A stretch of 64,000 nucleotides of DNA from the NCBI RefSeq assembly GCF_027483985.1, contig NZ_JAIXTJ010000042.1, positions 124,001 through 188,000 of the forward strand, in the 5' to 3' direction. A program made the translations under genes and the position numbers. A model generated the notes under the pieces. It did not search any database. It saw only the letters and a list, made by a program, of their open reading frames with translations, and was not told the DNA's origin. The first letter of the stretch is position 1; each line of letters opens with the position of its first letter. Source of the stretch: Flavobacterium sp. (GTDB lineage: Bacteria; Bacteroidota; Bacteroidia; Flavobacteriales; Flavobacteriaceae). This document shows positions 27,034 through 35,245 of this stretch, piece after piece.

Positions 27034-29140
27034 GGAAAACTTTTTAAAGTTTAACTTTGACGTAAGTGCTTTTAGACTTTTAGGAAGAGAATTAATAACT
27101 GATAGAATAACTGCATTATTTGAGTTAGTAAAAAATTCTTATGACTCTAATGCTAATGATGTAACGATAGAATTTATAAAAATAAATCCTATTAATGATG
27201 AAACTAAAATTATAATCCGTGATGATGGTTTTGGGATGGATTATAGTGACATCAAAAATAGATGGATGGTAATTGGAACAAGCAGTAAACGTAGAGAAAG
27301 GAAAACACCTGAGCCCTATAACAGAATTGTATCTGGGAAAAAAGGGATTGGAAGGTTTGCTGTTGATAAACTTGGTGCTAAATTAATTTTAAAAACTAAG
27401 AAAAAAGGATCTAATCAATTGTTTTGTTTAGAAACAGATTGGATTAATTATTCAAAAATTGAAAACAACCAAATGTCTCTAAATTTTGGAGATTCTAAAG
27501 ATTTTTTTACTGATATTAAAAACAGATACTGGCTAGAAAATGCCGATACTGAATTACATGGAACTACTCTTGAAATATCAGGAATTGAAGAAGAATGGTC
27601 TGAAAAAGATATTGACCGTGCATACAAAGAACTATCAAAACTTGTTTCTCCTAATAATGATAGTAAACTATACCCATTTCATATAAATATTAAATCAGAA
27701 TATGAAAAGTATAAGAATGTTTCTATAAAGCCTCAAATAATTGATTTTGCAACTTTAAAATTTGAATTAGCATATAATTTAGAAGAACAAACGCAAGAAA
27801 TTTTACAGTTTAAAAGCAATCAATTAAATATAATTAATGTACCTATTAGAGATTGTGGACCTTTAAAAAGCACAATTTATTATTTTGACCAAGCTGCAAA
27901 GAATAAATATAAAAAACATTTTAACACTGAAATTGATGGTATAAAAATATATAGAGATGGTCTTATAACAACTCCATTTGCTGAGTATGTCGAAACACAA
28001 AATGAACAAAAAGACATTTTAGGTCTTGACAAAAGAAGATGGTCTGCTTTTTTTGATAAAATAGGAACTAGAGACCTTCTTGGATACATTGAGATAACAG
28101 ACAAATTAAATCCTTTTATTATTGAGTCTACAAATAGACAAGGTTTTGTTGATAATAAAGAATTTTATCAGGTCAAGAAATTTGTAATAGAACAAATTCA
28201 ACAAATTGAAAATTATTTAAAAAACCAAAAGACTTCATCAAGAGAAACTACTAAATCTGGGTTAAGCGGAGCTAGTGACAACATTAAAGATTTAAAAAGC
28301 GATATTTCAAGAATTAAAGACACTTCAAGTCCTGAGGTTAAAGAAGTTTTAACAAATATTGAGAAAAACCTTTCTAAATTACAAGGAACTGTAAATAAAA
28401 GCATAAATGATTTTAATAAATCAGAAGAAGAGAAAAAACAAATTGAAAATCTTTTATTTAGTTTGGTTTCATTACAGACATTCGCCGCGATGTTTTCCCA
28501 TATGACAAAACATACAATTGGGCATATAATAACCAGTGCTGAATATTTCAGTAATAATTTTCCAAACCCAAAGCTAGAAGATAGATTTTTAAAAATTTCT
28601 AGAAAGATTTATTCTGAAATGATAAAATTAAGAACTGGAGTTGATTTTATGCTTAAATACGCAAAAACAGATAGTAATTTTGAAGAAATAAGTATAAAAG
28701 AATTAATAACCAATCTTTTCAATAACATTTATGAAGAAATTTTATTAAAAGAAAAAATACAGACTGAAATAATTTTAGATAAAGATTTAATTTTGAATTA
28801 TAACAGAAAAGCAATTGAAGATATTTTAGATAATTTAATTTCAAACTCTATTAAAGCGCTTAAAAAACAATCTATTAAAAAAATCAAGTGTAGTGGAATT
28901 GTAAACAAGACTGATTTTACTTTAATTTTCTCTGACAATGGTTCAGGTATAGATGAGCAAGATAAATTTAGAATTTTCGACATCTTTTTTACTACAACTG
29001 CAGAAGATGGAGGAGCTGGAATGGGGCTTTATATGGCAAAAACTAGAATTGAAGCAATGGGTGGAGAAATTGAAGTTATAGAAAATGAGTTTAAACCAAC
29101 CGGTGCAACTTTTAAAATTACATTACCTTTTAAAAAATAG
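27014..29140 (+). CDS. Dual-GHKL ATPase / histidine-kinase-like sensor
   Basis: 708 residues with two separate GHKL ATP-binding modules and no membrane segment. The N-terminal one (about 15-230) is Hsp90/MORC-like: ELVKNSYD (Asn41), DDGFGM (70-75), GKKGIGRFA (108-116). A middle region leads to a coiled coil (about 385-480). Then comes a helix with SHMTKHTIGH (His496, His500), where a dimerisation/phosphoacceptor helix is expected, and a C-terminal kinase ATPase domain with LDNLISNS (N box, near 605), DNGSGID (G1) and GGAGMGLYMAK (G2, near 665). A receiver protein follows 5 nt later, supporting a cytoplasmic phosphorelay. What it senses is unknown; MORC-type N-termini suggest DNA or a large ligand. 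Confidence 0.85.
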   Translation: MAKTKNEENFLKFNFDVSAFRLLGRELITDRITALFELVKNSYDSNANDVTIEFIKINPINDETKIIIRDDGFGMDYSDIKNRWMVIGTSSKRRERKTPEPYNRIVSGKKGIGRFAVDKLGAKLILKTKKKGSNQLFCLETDWINYSKIENNQMSLNFGDSKDFFTDIKNRYWLENADTELHGTTLEISGIEEEWSEKDIDRAYKELSKLVSPNNDSKLYPFHINIKSEYEKYKNVSIKPQIIDFATLKFELAYNLEEQTQEILQFKSNQLNIINVPIRDCGPLKSTIYYFDQAAKNKYKKHFNTEIDGIKIYRDGLITTPFAEYVETQNEQKDILGLDKRRWSAFFDKIGTRDLLGYIEITDKLNPFIIESTNRQGFVDNKEFYQVKKFVIEQIQQIENYLKNQKTSSRETTKSGLSGASDNIKDLKSDISRIKDTSSPEVKEVLTNIEKNLSKLQGTVNKSINDFNKSEEEKKQIENLLFSLVSLQTFAAMFSHMTKHTIGHIITSAEYFSNNFPNPKLEDRFLKISRKIYSEMIKLRTGVDFMLKYAKTDSNFEEISIKELITNLFNNIYEEILLKEKIQTEIILDKDLILNYNRKAIEDILDNLISNSIKALKKQSIKKIKCSGIVNKTDFTLIFSDNGSGIDEQDKFRIFDIFFTTTAEDGGAGMGLYMAKTRIEAMGGEIEVIENEFKPTGATFKITLPFKK

Positions 29141-29145
29141 GAATT

Positions 29146-29748
29146 ATGGAAGTAACATTTGTCGTTATTGATGATAACATTTCAATTAAAGAACATTCTT
29201 TACTCTATACCTTAGAAGACAAAGGTTTTAATGTTTTGTTTTTTTTGAAACCTGAAGAAGGTTTGGACTTTATAACAAATCATTTAGATCTCAATATGGT
29301 AGTTCTTTTAGACATTCAATTTTCTGCAACAGATAAAGAAGATGGTCATTCAATATTAAAAAAAATAAATGAAAAATCGGAATTAATTCCAGTAATCCTA
29401 TGGAGTGGTATAAACGAAGCAGAGGAAACATTTAGCGATTTTATTAATAATAAAGCTTTTGGATTTATTAGTAAAGACGCTAATATTCAAGAATCTTTAA
29501 TTCCTATCGATAAGGCATTACATTTTCTAAAAACCAATCTAGACAATACAATTGAAGACTGGATAATCCAAAAAAATGAAGATAAAGATATACCAATTTT
29601 TATATCTTCTGATGGCAATTCTTTCTCACTAAATGAAATTTTACACGAAATAAGAACCCAAAGCGAAATAGGAAAATCATTTTCAAGAAGATTAAATGAA
29701 CTTACAATTGATTTATTATTAAGAAAAAAAGAGAATTTAAATGGCTAA
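29146..29748 (+). CDS. Receiver-domain response regulator without DNA-binding domain
   Basis: 200 residues. The first 120 form a receiver domain: acidic pair Asp9-Asp10 (VVIDDN), phosphoacceptor Asp56 (VVLLDIQF), Ser87 (ILWSG) and Lys110 (FISKDAN), so all switch residues are present. The remaining 80 residues are helical and do not resemble an HTH output domain. It lies 5 nt after the dual-GHKL kinase and overlaps the caspase-like gene by 8 nt. It likely relays phosphate from the former and may act on the latter by direct contact. Confidence 0.85.
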   Translation: MEVTFVVIDDNISIKEHSLLYTLEDKGFNVLFFLKPEEGLDFITNHLDLNMVVLLDIQFSATDKEDGHSILKKINEKSELIPVILWSGINEAEETFSDFINNKAFGFISKDANIQESLIPIDKALHFLKTNLDNTIEDWIIQKNEDKDIPIFISSDGNSFSLNEILHEIRTQSEIGKSFSRRLNELTIDLLLRKKENLNG

Positions 29749-30352
29749 TACAATAATTGTAGTTGACGAAGCTGATTCAAAACTTGGTCATTTTTTTCAA
29801 ATATGTATTGAAGATTTGAACATGTTTTTTAATGATATAAATATACATCCAACACTATTAAATAGTGTAAAGCTTAACGACCTATCTGTTCAATTAACTA
29901 CAGAACCATTTGAATCGTTTGTTTTTGGAGCTTACTCTCATGGAAATAAAAATTGTTTAATTAAATCTAACACATCCTATGTGTCTACAACAATAAATAA
30001 TACATGCTTCAATAATTCTTTTTTTTATACATTTTCTTGTAGTTCAGGATATGAATTAGGAAATAACTTAATTGAAAATGGTTGTCTATGTTTTATAGGA
30101 TATAATAAAATAATTTCCATATGGAATACTCATATTAAGCCTTTTGTTATTTGTGCTAATCATGGGCTAAAACTATTTTATCATGGTTTAAGTACTTTTC
30201 AAATAGTAACCGAAATGAAAAAGCAATATAATCAAGAGATTGATGATCTTTACACTAAAGATTTTATGATTGCTTCAATTTTAAGAGAAAATAGAGATGC
30301 ATTAGTAAAACATGGTAATGATATCAACATAATAAATTTGACAAATGCGTAA
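29741..30352 (+). CDS. Caspase-like (clan CD/CHAT-type) cysteine peptidase candidate
   Basis: 203 residues, not confidently placed in a named family. Two segments follow the clan CD pattern: a beta strand ending in a His-Gly dipeptide (FVFGAYSHGN, His67), and 33 residues later a hydrophobic strand ending in Cys followed by small residues (FYTFSCSSGYELG, Cys100), then LIENGCLCFIGY. That last segment is the usual sequel in CHAT and gingipain-like proteins, in which a protein vanishes into 'LxxxGAxxxIGY'. The protein is short, so it is a bare protease domain. In the operon it sits after the kinase and receiver genes and before the nuclease, a fitting place for a death effector. Assignment rests on motif reading only. 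Confidence 0.6.
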   Translation: MANTIIVVDEADSKLGHFFQICIEDLNMFFNDINIHPTLLNSVKLNDLSVQLTTEPFESFVFGAYSHGNKNCLIKSNTSYVSTTINNTCFNNSFFYTFSCSSGYELGNNLIENGCLCFIGYNKIISIWNTHIKPFVICANHGLKLFYHGLSTFQIVTEMKKQYNQEIDDLYTKDFMIASILRENRDALVKHGNDINIINLTNA

Positions 30353-31115
30353 AAACCTTTGGACGCGCGAAGAACTTATTCTTGCTTTCAATCTCTATTT
30401 GAAACTTCCATTTGGAAAAATGCATAAACGCACACCAGAGATTATTGGATTAGCAAATTTGCTTGGTAGAACTCCAAGTTCAATTGGAATGCGTTTGGGT
30501 AATTTTGCAAGTGTTGACCCTTTTCATCAAAACCGAGGAATTGGCGGTTTAAAAGGCGGTATGAATCAAGTAAAACCTATTTGGGATGAGTTTTTCAATA
30601 ATCAAGAAGAATTAGTTTTTTTAAGTGAACAAATTTTAGCACAAAAAGAAAACACATCTATAGAAAACAAATACCAAGAGTTACTTTTTGACATCAAAGA
30701 TTTAAAAGGAGAAATGGTTACTCGTGAAGTAAAAACAAGGGTAAATCAATCAGTATTTAGAGAAATGGTTCTAGCAAATTACAATACAAAATGCGCCATA
30801 ACTGGTATTGATATCCCTAAACTATTATTAGCAAGTCATATTGTTCCTTGGTCAAAAAACGAAAAAGAAAGATTAAACCCAGAAAACGGCATTTGCCTGT
30901 CAGCATTATACGACAAAGCTTTTGATAAAGGTTTAATCGGAATTGATTTAGATTATAAAATCCTTTTATCTAAAGATTTGAAAACTAAAAAAGATACTCC
31001 TTTTTACCAACAACATTTTGCTCCAATAGAAAATAAAAAAATAACAGAGGCTATTAGTTATTTTCCAAGAAAAGATTTTCTACAATATCATTTAGATGTC
31101 GTTTTTGAAAAATAA
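30345..31115 (+). CDS. HNH endonuclease (putative restriction enzyme)
   Basis: 256 residues. The N-terminal 90 residues look like a DNA-binding/SANT-like region (WTREELILAFNLYLKLPFG ... RTPSSIGMRLGNF) seen in several restriction-type HNH proteins. The C-terminal HNH domain reads KCAITGID (Cys150), LLLASHIVPWS (His165), PENGICLSALYDKAFDKGL (Asn181). The position after SAL, often His in relatives, is Tyr189 here. It overlaps the caspase-like gene by 8 nt and closes the operon. Together with the cytosine methyltransferase it makes a plausible type II R-M pair. Its stop is 1 nt from the stop of the convergent oxygenase gene. Confidence 0.85.
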   Translation: MRKNLWTREELILAFNLYLKLPFGKMHKRTPEIIGLANLLGRTPSSIGMRLGNFASVDPFHQNRGIGGLKGGMNQVKPIWDEFFNNQEELVFLSEQILAQKENTSIENKYQELLFDIKDLKGEMVTREVKTRVNQSVFREMVLANYNTKCAITGIDIPKLLLASHIVPWSKNEKERLNPENGICLSALYDKAFDKGLIGIDLDYKILLSKDLKTKKDTPFYQQHFAPIENKKITEAISYFPRKDFLQYHLDVVFEK

Positions 31116-31116
31116 C

Positions 31117-31710
31117 CTAACCCCTCTTCAACCAACCAGTCACACTAAACCTTCTTTCGTTGGTAACTAAAACTTCGTGTTGCAGTTCGTCGCTTTTAAA
31201 GAAAACGGTTTTGCCTTGCATTGGTGCAATGGCTTGGTTTTTTGGTTTTTGGTGTATAAAAAGTTCGCCGCCATCTTGGGTTTGCCAATGTGGGTTCAGG
31301 TAACTCACCATCGAGAATTGCCGTTTGTTATCGTCTTCAAATTGGTCTAAATGCGGTCGGTAAAAACTCCCAACTTCATAAAGCGAGTAGTGAAACTCAT
31401 AACTTTTTATATTCGTAAAACAAGTTTCGTTAAGGTACACAATAAACAATTCAATCTTTTCTAAAAATTCCGTTTCGTGGCGGTTGTTGTGGGCTTTGTC
31501 CAGCCAATAAATCTTATCGTTTCTTATCAAATCGTCAAAAACCATAATGCCGTCATTACCTACACCAGCCGTAATTAATTGTTGGTCGTTATTCAAAGCC
31601 AGCATATTGGCTTTTAAATGATAACACAAATCGTCACTCAAAAAATGGTCAGCAATGCCCACTTTATGTTCCATATAACTAGCAATCAAGGTTTCAAAAT
31701 TCGCATCCAT
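31117..31710 (-). CDS. 2-oxoglutarate/Fe(II)-dependent dioxygenase (prolyl-hydroxylase-like)
   Basis: 197 residues, cytoplasmic. The double-stranded beta-helix iron site is complete: His120 and Asp122 in YRPHLDQF, His178 in ELQHEVL, and Arg187 for 2-oxoglutarate in NERRFSVTGW. This matches the P4Hc / PiuC-like group of 2OG oxygenases. The substrate is unknown. It is convergent with the HNH gene with a single base between the stop codons. Confidence 0.9.
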   Translation of the reverse strand: MDANFETLIASYMEHKVGIADHFLSDDLCYHLKANMLALNNDQQLITAGVGNDGIMVFDDLIRNDKIYWLDKAHNNRHETEFLEKIELFIVYLNETCFTNIKSYEFHYSLYEVGSFYRPHLDQFEDDNKRQFSMVSYLNPHWQTQDGGELFIHQKPKNQAIAPMQGKTVFFKSDELQHEVLVTNERRFSVTGWLKRG

Positions 31711-31996
31711 ACCACATTCCCCACACTTGATTAGACAAGATGGTGTAAGGTAAGACTTTAAAATCCAGTAAAGCAGTTATTTAACGTTTAATACAGCAAG
31801 TAAAGTTTCACTATTTTAAAAATCCGCGCCAATCCGCGTTGCAAAGCATCCGTCAAATCCGCGTTCCATAAAAGTAACACGAATCCAAAAACCATAAAAA
31901 AGTATACTTGTATAACTATAATAGGATTTATTAATTAATCTATATAGTTATTTTAGGACGGGTCACATACTTTTTAGGTCTAATTTTGGTGTATGG

Positions 31997-32039
31997 ATAA
32001 GGCATAGATAAAGCATAGATAAAGCATAGATAGTGTATG
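31997..32039 (+). repeat. 11-bp tandem repeat
   Basis: ATAAGGCATAG followed by two exact copies of ATAAAGCATAG and a decayed fourth unit (ATAGTGTATG). Confidence 0.8.
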
Positions 32040-32272
32040 AAAAATGCAAAAAATGAACTAGTTCCATTAAGTAAAAACAAGTACCACTATCGGACCATTC
32101 CAATCCACAAAAAACAATACAATTACATAGCATAAAACATTGATAAAATGAAGCGTAATTATTTCACTAAACATAAAATAATTGCGTTTTATCTAATAAT
32201 TTAATAAAAATAAAATCTAAACCCTACTTTTTTATTTAAATCAAACCATAAAACTAACTATTTTTATAATTT

Positions 32273-32293
32273 TACCCTATAATTTTTAGGGTA
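32273..32293. promoter_or_regulatory. Palindrome upstream of amtB, operator candidate
   Basis: TACCCTA and TAGGGTA, perfect 7-bp arms 7 nt apart, ending 19 nt before the amtB ATG. No T tract follows, so a terminator is unlikely; a regulator site or a 5'UTR hairpin is more plausible. Confidence 0.5.
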
Positions 32294-32312
32294 TTGTTTA
32301 AAAATATATAAA

Positions 32313-33644
32313 ATGAACTTAGAAAAACGTTGGATATCGGCATTTATAATTATTGCTACAGCAGCAATTACAGGTTTGTTTTGGCAACACCAACCGCCAA
32401 CAAACAATTTCAACGATGCCAACGCTATCAACTTTGCCGATGTAGCTTGGTTGTTAACCGCTTCGTGTTTAGTCTTATTAATGACACCCGGACTTTCCTT
32501 CTTTTATGGCGGAATGGTAGGCAAGAAAAATGTGATTTCAACAATGCTTAAAAGTTTTATTTGCCTTGGCGTAGTAAGCTTGCTTTGGGTAACCATCGGT
32601 TTTAGTTTGTCCTTCGGCTCACCCATTGGCATCACAATCAACGAAACCTATTATGGCATCATTGGCAATCCGCTAGAGTTTGCCTTCTTCGATCAAGTCG
32701 CACTTTTACCACACAAATCTTTAGGCACTACATTACCTTTTATTCTTTTTGCTCTTTTTCAAATGAAATTTGCTGTAATTACACCAGCAATCATTACAGG
32801 CGCTTTGGCCGAGCGCATTCGCTTTATCTCGTTCCTATTGTTTATTTGCTTGTTTACCATTTGCATCTATGCACCGTTATGTCATATGATATGGCATCCA
32901 CAAGGTCTACTCGGTAGTTATTTTGGCGTAAAAGATTTCGCCGGAGGAACTGTCGTACACATGAGTGCAGGTTTCGCAGCATTAGCCGGAGTAATCGTTT
33001 TAGGTAAAAGAAAAAACAGCGAACACATTCCAACCAACATTCCATTCGTACTATTAGGAACAGGATTGCTTTGGTTTGGCTGGTTTGGTTTCAATGCAGG
33101 TTCGGCACTTGCCGCCAACGCAACAGCAGCAATGGCATTTGCAACAACAACAATTGCCTCAGCATCGGCAATGATGACTTGGGTATTCTTTGACAGACTT
33201 AACGGAAGAAAAGTGTCAGCACTCGGAGCTTGCATTGGAGCAGTTGTTGGTTTAGTGGTCATCACGCCATCGGCTGGTTTTGTATCCATTCCGCAAAGTA
33301 TTTTCTTCGGATTTATAGGCGCTATAGTTTCCAACAAAATGGTTTATTGGAAAAAGCTAAAGCAAATAGACGACACCTTAGATGTTTTTGCATGTCACGG
33401 CGTTGGCGGCATTATGGGAATGATTCTAACAGCCATCTTCGCTCAAGGAGAAAACGCCAGCTTACTTCACGGTGGTTGGAACGTTTTTGGTCACCACATG
33501 ACGGCGTTAGTTTTAGTTTCCACTTTCACCTTTGGTGGCGCCTATTTGTTGTTCAAACTAACCAACCTAATCATCCCAATCCGAGTAACAGAAGAGTCAG
33601 AAGACGTAGGCCTAGACCTATCCCAACACGGTGAAAAGTTTTAG
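32313..33644 (+). CDS. amt: Ammonium transporter
   Basis: 443-residue Amt/MEP/Rh channel with about 11 membrane helices after an N-terminal leader helix. The conserved core is intact: GGMVGKKNV near the first helices, ALAERIRF, the pore histidines in VVHMSAGFAALAG and ACHGVGGIMGMI, and WFGWFGFNAGSALAAN. It imports ammonium at low external concentration. No glnK/PII gene is adjacent, which is unusual compared with many bacteria; regulation may be through the palindrome just upstream. Confidence 0.95.
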   Translation: MNLEKRWISAFIIIATAAITGLFWQHQPPTNNFNDANAINFADVAWLLTASCLVLLMTPGLSFFYGGMVGKKNVISTMLKSFICLGVVSLLWVTIGFSLSFGSPIGITINETYYGIIGNPLEFAFFDQVALLPHKSLGTTLPFILFALFQMKFAVITPAIITGALAERIRFISFLLFICLFTICIYAPLCHMIWHPQGLLGSYFGVKDFAGGTVVHMSAGFAALAGVIVLGKRKNSEHIPTNIPFVLLGTGLLWFGWFGFNAGSALAANATAAMAFATTTIASASAMMTWVFFDRLNGRKVSALGACIGAVVGLVVITPSAGFVSIPQSIFFGFIGAIVSNKMVYWKKLKQIDDTLDVFACHGVGGIMGMILTAIFAQGENASLLHGGWNVFGHHMTALVLVSTFTFGGAYLLFKLTNLIIPIRVTEESEDVGLDLSQHGEKF

Positions 33645-33713
33645 TTTATAAATAAAAAAACAACAACGCAGATTAAAGAAATTTCTCTAATTTCTCCAAT
33701 CTGTGTTCCAAAA

Positions 33714-34180
33714 ATCTATGCTTTATAATACAAAGCGAAGCGACTTTACCCCAAAAAACAAATCTATGTTTCTATGTGTTTAAAAAACTTTTATTCCTTT
33801 TGAAGTAAAACTTTACAGATTCTAAAAATCATTAACAAAAATCTATGCTTTATAATACAAAGCGAAGCGCCTTTACCCCAAAAAACAAATTTATGTTTCT
33901 ATGTGTTTAAAAAACTTTTGTTCCTTTGAAGTAAAACTTTACAGATTCTAAAAATCATTAGCAAAAATCTATGCTTTATAATACAAAGCAAAGCGCCTTT
34001 ACCCCAAAAAACAAATCTATGTTTCTATGTGTTTAAAAAACTTTTGTTCCTTTTGAAGTAAAACTTTACAGATTCTAAAAATCATTAACAAAAATCTATG
34101 CTTTATAATGCAAAGCGAAGCGCCTTTACCCAGAAAACAAATCTATGTTTCTATGTGTTTAAAAAACTTTTATTCCTTTT
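33714..34180 (+). repeat. 127-bp tandem repeat array, 3.7 copies
   Basis: Copies begin at 33714, 33841, 33967 and 34094 (periods 127, 126, 127) with the sequence start ATCTATGCTTTATAATAC. Copies differ by only a few bases, for example AAGCGACTT versus AAGCGCCTT, a T lost in copy 2, and TAATGC in copy 4. The last copy stops at about 34180, just before the NTF2-like gene. No reading frame runs through with coding character. This points to recent amplification between amtB and the next gene. Confidence 0.92.
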
Positions 34181-34217
34181 GTCTTTAAAAATTCCTATTT
34201 TTATCAAAACAAAACTT

Positions 34218-34700
34218 ATGAAAAAACTTCTTCTCACACTATTATTAACAACACAATTGTCTTTAGCCCAAGACAAACAAACTATAAATAATTTACTAGA
34301 CAATTGGCACAAAGCAGCATCAGAAGCGAACTTCAATGCTTATTTTGATGTGCTACACGATGACTCCATCTACATTGGAACCGATCCAACAGAAAATTGG
34401 ACCAAACCACAATTCATAGCTTTTGCAAAACCTTATTTCGATAAAGGACGCGCTTGGAGCTTTACCGCTTTAGAAAGAAATATCTATTTTTCCAAAGACG
34501 GAAAAACAGCTTGGTTCGACGAACTCCTAAACACTCAAATGAAACTATGTCGTGGCTCAGGAATACTAGTAAAAGAAAAAAACCAATGGAAAATTAAACA
34601 CTACGTACTTTCAATGACCATTCCTAACGACAATACCACTGAAGTTACTAAAATTAAAGCACCAATAGAAGACGCTTTAATAAAACAACTAGAAAAATAA
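34218..34700 (+). CDS. Secreted SnoaL/NTF2-like (DUF4440-type) protein
   Basis: 160 residues from the ATG at 34218, which opens a signal peptide MKKLLLTLLL ... LSLAQ; the frame upstream runs into the tandem repeat and is not coding. The mature protein has the NTF2-like pattern: NLLDNWHKAASEANFNAYFDVLHDDSIYIGTDP and a C-terminal GSGILVKEKNQWKIKHYVLSM. Proteins of this fold bind small hydrophobic ligands or act as simple enzymes; no specific role can be assigned. A terminator follows at 34709. Confidence 0.82.
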   Translation: MKKLLLTLLLTTQLSLAQDKQTINNLLDNWHKAASEANFNAYFDVLHDDSIYIGTDPTENWTKPQFIAFAKPYFDKGRAWSFTALERNIYFSKDGKTAWFDELLNTQMKLCRGSGILVKEKNQWKIKHYVLSMTIPNDNTTEVTKIKAPIEDALIKQLEK

Positions 34701-34708
34701 CACTACCT

Positions 34709-34735
34709 AAGTTCCTTAATTGGAACTTTTTTTTT
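34709..34735 (+). terminator. Terminator after the NTF2-like gene
   Basis: AAGTTCC / GGAACTT stem, six-base loop, followed by eight or nine T. Confidence 0.85.
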
Positions 34736-34797
34736 GCCTAAAAAAAACCAAACCTTTTTTATTCTCGTAAATGATGCTATAACAAATCAAGAACATC

Positions 34798-35223
34798 ATG
34801 AAAATTAACAAAAAAGTAAAAATCGTACTATTCAGTATTCTGGGTATTGGGCTATTATTTTTTGCAATATTAGTCTATCACATTGCTAACGCAAGACCAA
34901 TAGAAAATGCAACCATTCAAATCAGTCGAATTGATTTTGACAAACCATTCGATTCTCTTGGAACAGTTGATATAAAAGAAAAATTACATTCCATCAAAGG
35001 TGTTAAAAGCGACATCATTGTTAAAAATAACGTGGTTGTTTATTTTCACGACAACACTATAGCCGACTCTAAAAAAGTGTATAACGAATTAATGAGTAAA
35101 GGCGATTATAAAGCAGAACGTTTTGTGTTACCAGCAAGTATGGCCAACCAGCAAGCTTGTCCGGTAATTAAGAAAGACGGTTTGAGTTATAAGTTTACCA
35201 AATTAGTACAATCAATTTTTTAA
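34798..35223 (+). CDS. Membrane-anchored HMA-like domain protein
   Basis: 141 residues: a basic N-terminus, one membrane helix (about 8-28) and a soluble domain outside. Residues 55-110 show the beta-alpha-beta-beta-alpha-beta pattern of heavy-metal-associated domains (IKEKLHSIKGVKSDIIVKNNVVVYFHDNT split by helices) but lack the metal-binding CxxC, so metal carriage is doubtful. It is 22 nt upstream of the globin-like lipoprotein gene and probably co-transcribed. One Cys near the end (QQACPVIK). Confidence 0.65.
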   Translation: MKINKKVKIVLFSILGIGLLFFAILVYHIANARPIENATIQISRIDFDKPFDSLGTVDIKEKLHSIKGVKSDIIVKNNVVVYFHDNTIADSKKVYNELMSKGDYKAERFVLPASMANQQACPVIKKDGLSYKFTKLVQSIF

Positions 35224-35245
35224 TTAATCTTTAAATATAAATTCT

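Larger units (their letters stand above)
31711..32312. other. 600-bp gene-free region upstream of amtB
   Basis: No coding potential. It contains a dispersed-repeat-like string with repeated ATCCGCG words (about 31820-31866), three tandem copies of an 11-bp unit (31997-32029), and a palindrome close to the amtB start (32273-32293). Confidence 0.5.

Noticed and set aside
27014-29140. MutL-like protein of an mza-type defence system
   Set aside because: The C-terminal half is a kinase-type ATPase domain with a receiver gene next to it, and no Z1 or AIPR-like genes are present.
32918-33634. Long open frames overlapping amtB on both strands
   Set aside because: They coincide with membrane-helix codons of AmtB and show no conserved features.
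33714-34180. Regular repeats considered as a CRISPR array
   Set aside because: The units are 127 bp and almost identical throughout; there are no short repeats with unique spacers and no cas genes.
34098-34217. N-terminal extension of the NTF2-like protein into the tandem repeat
   Set aside because: It would precede a perfect signal peptide and is made of repeat DNA that is non-coding in the other copies.
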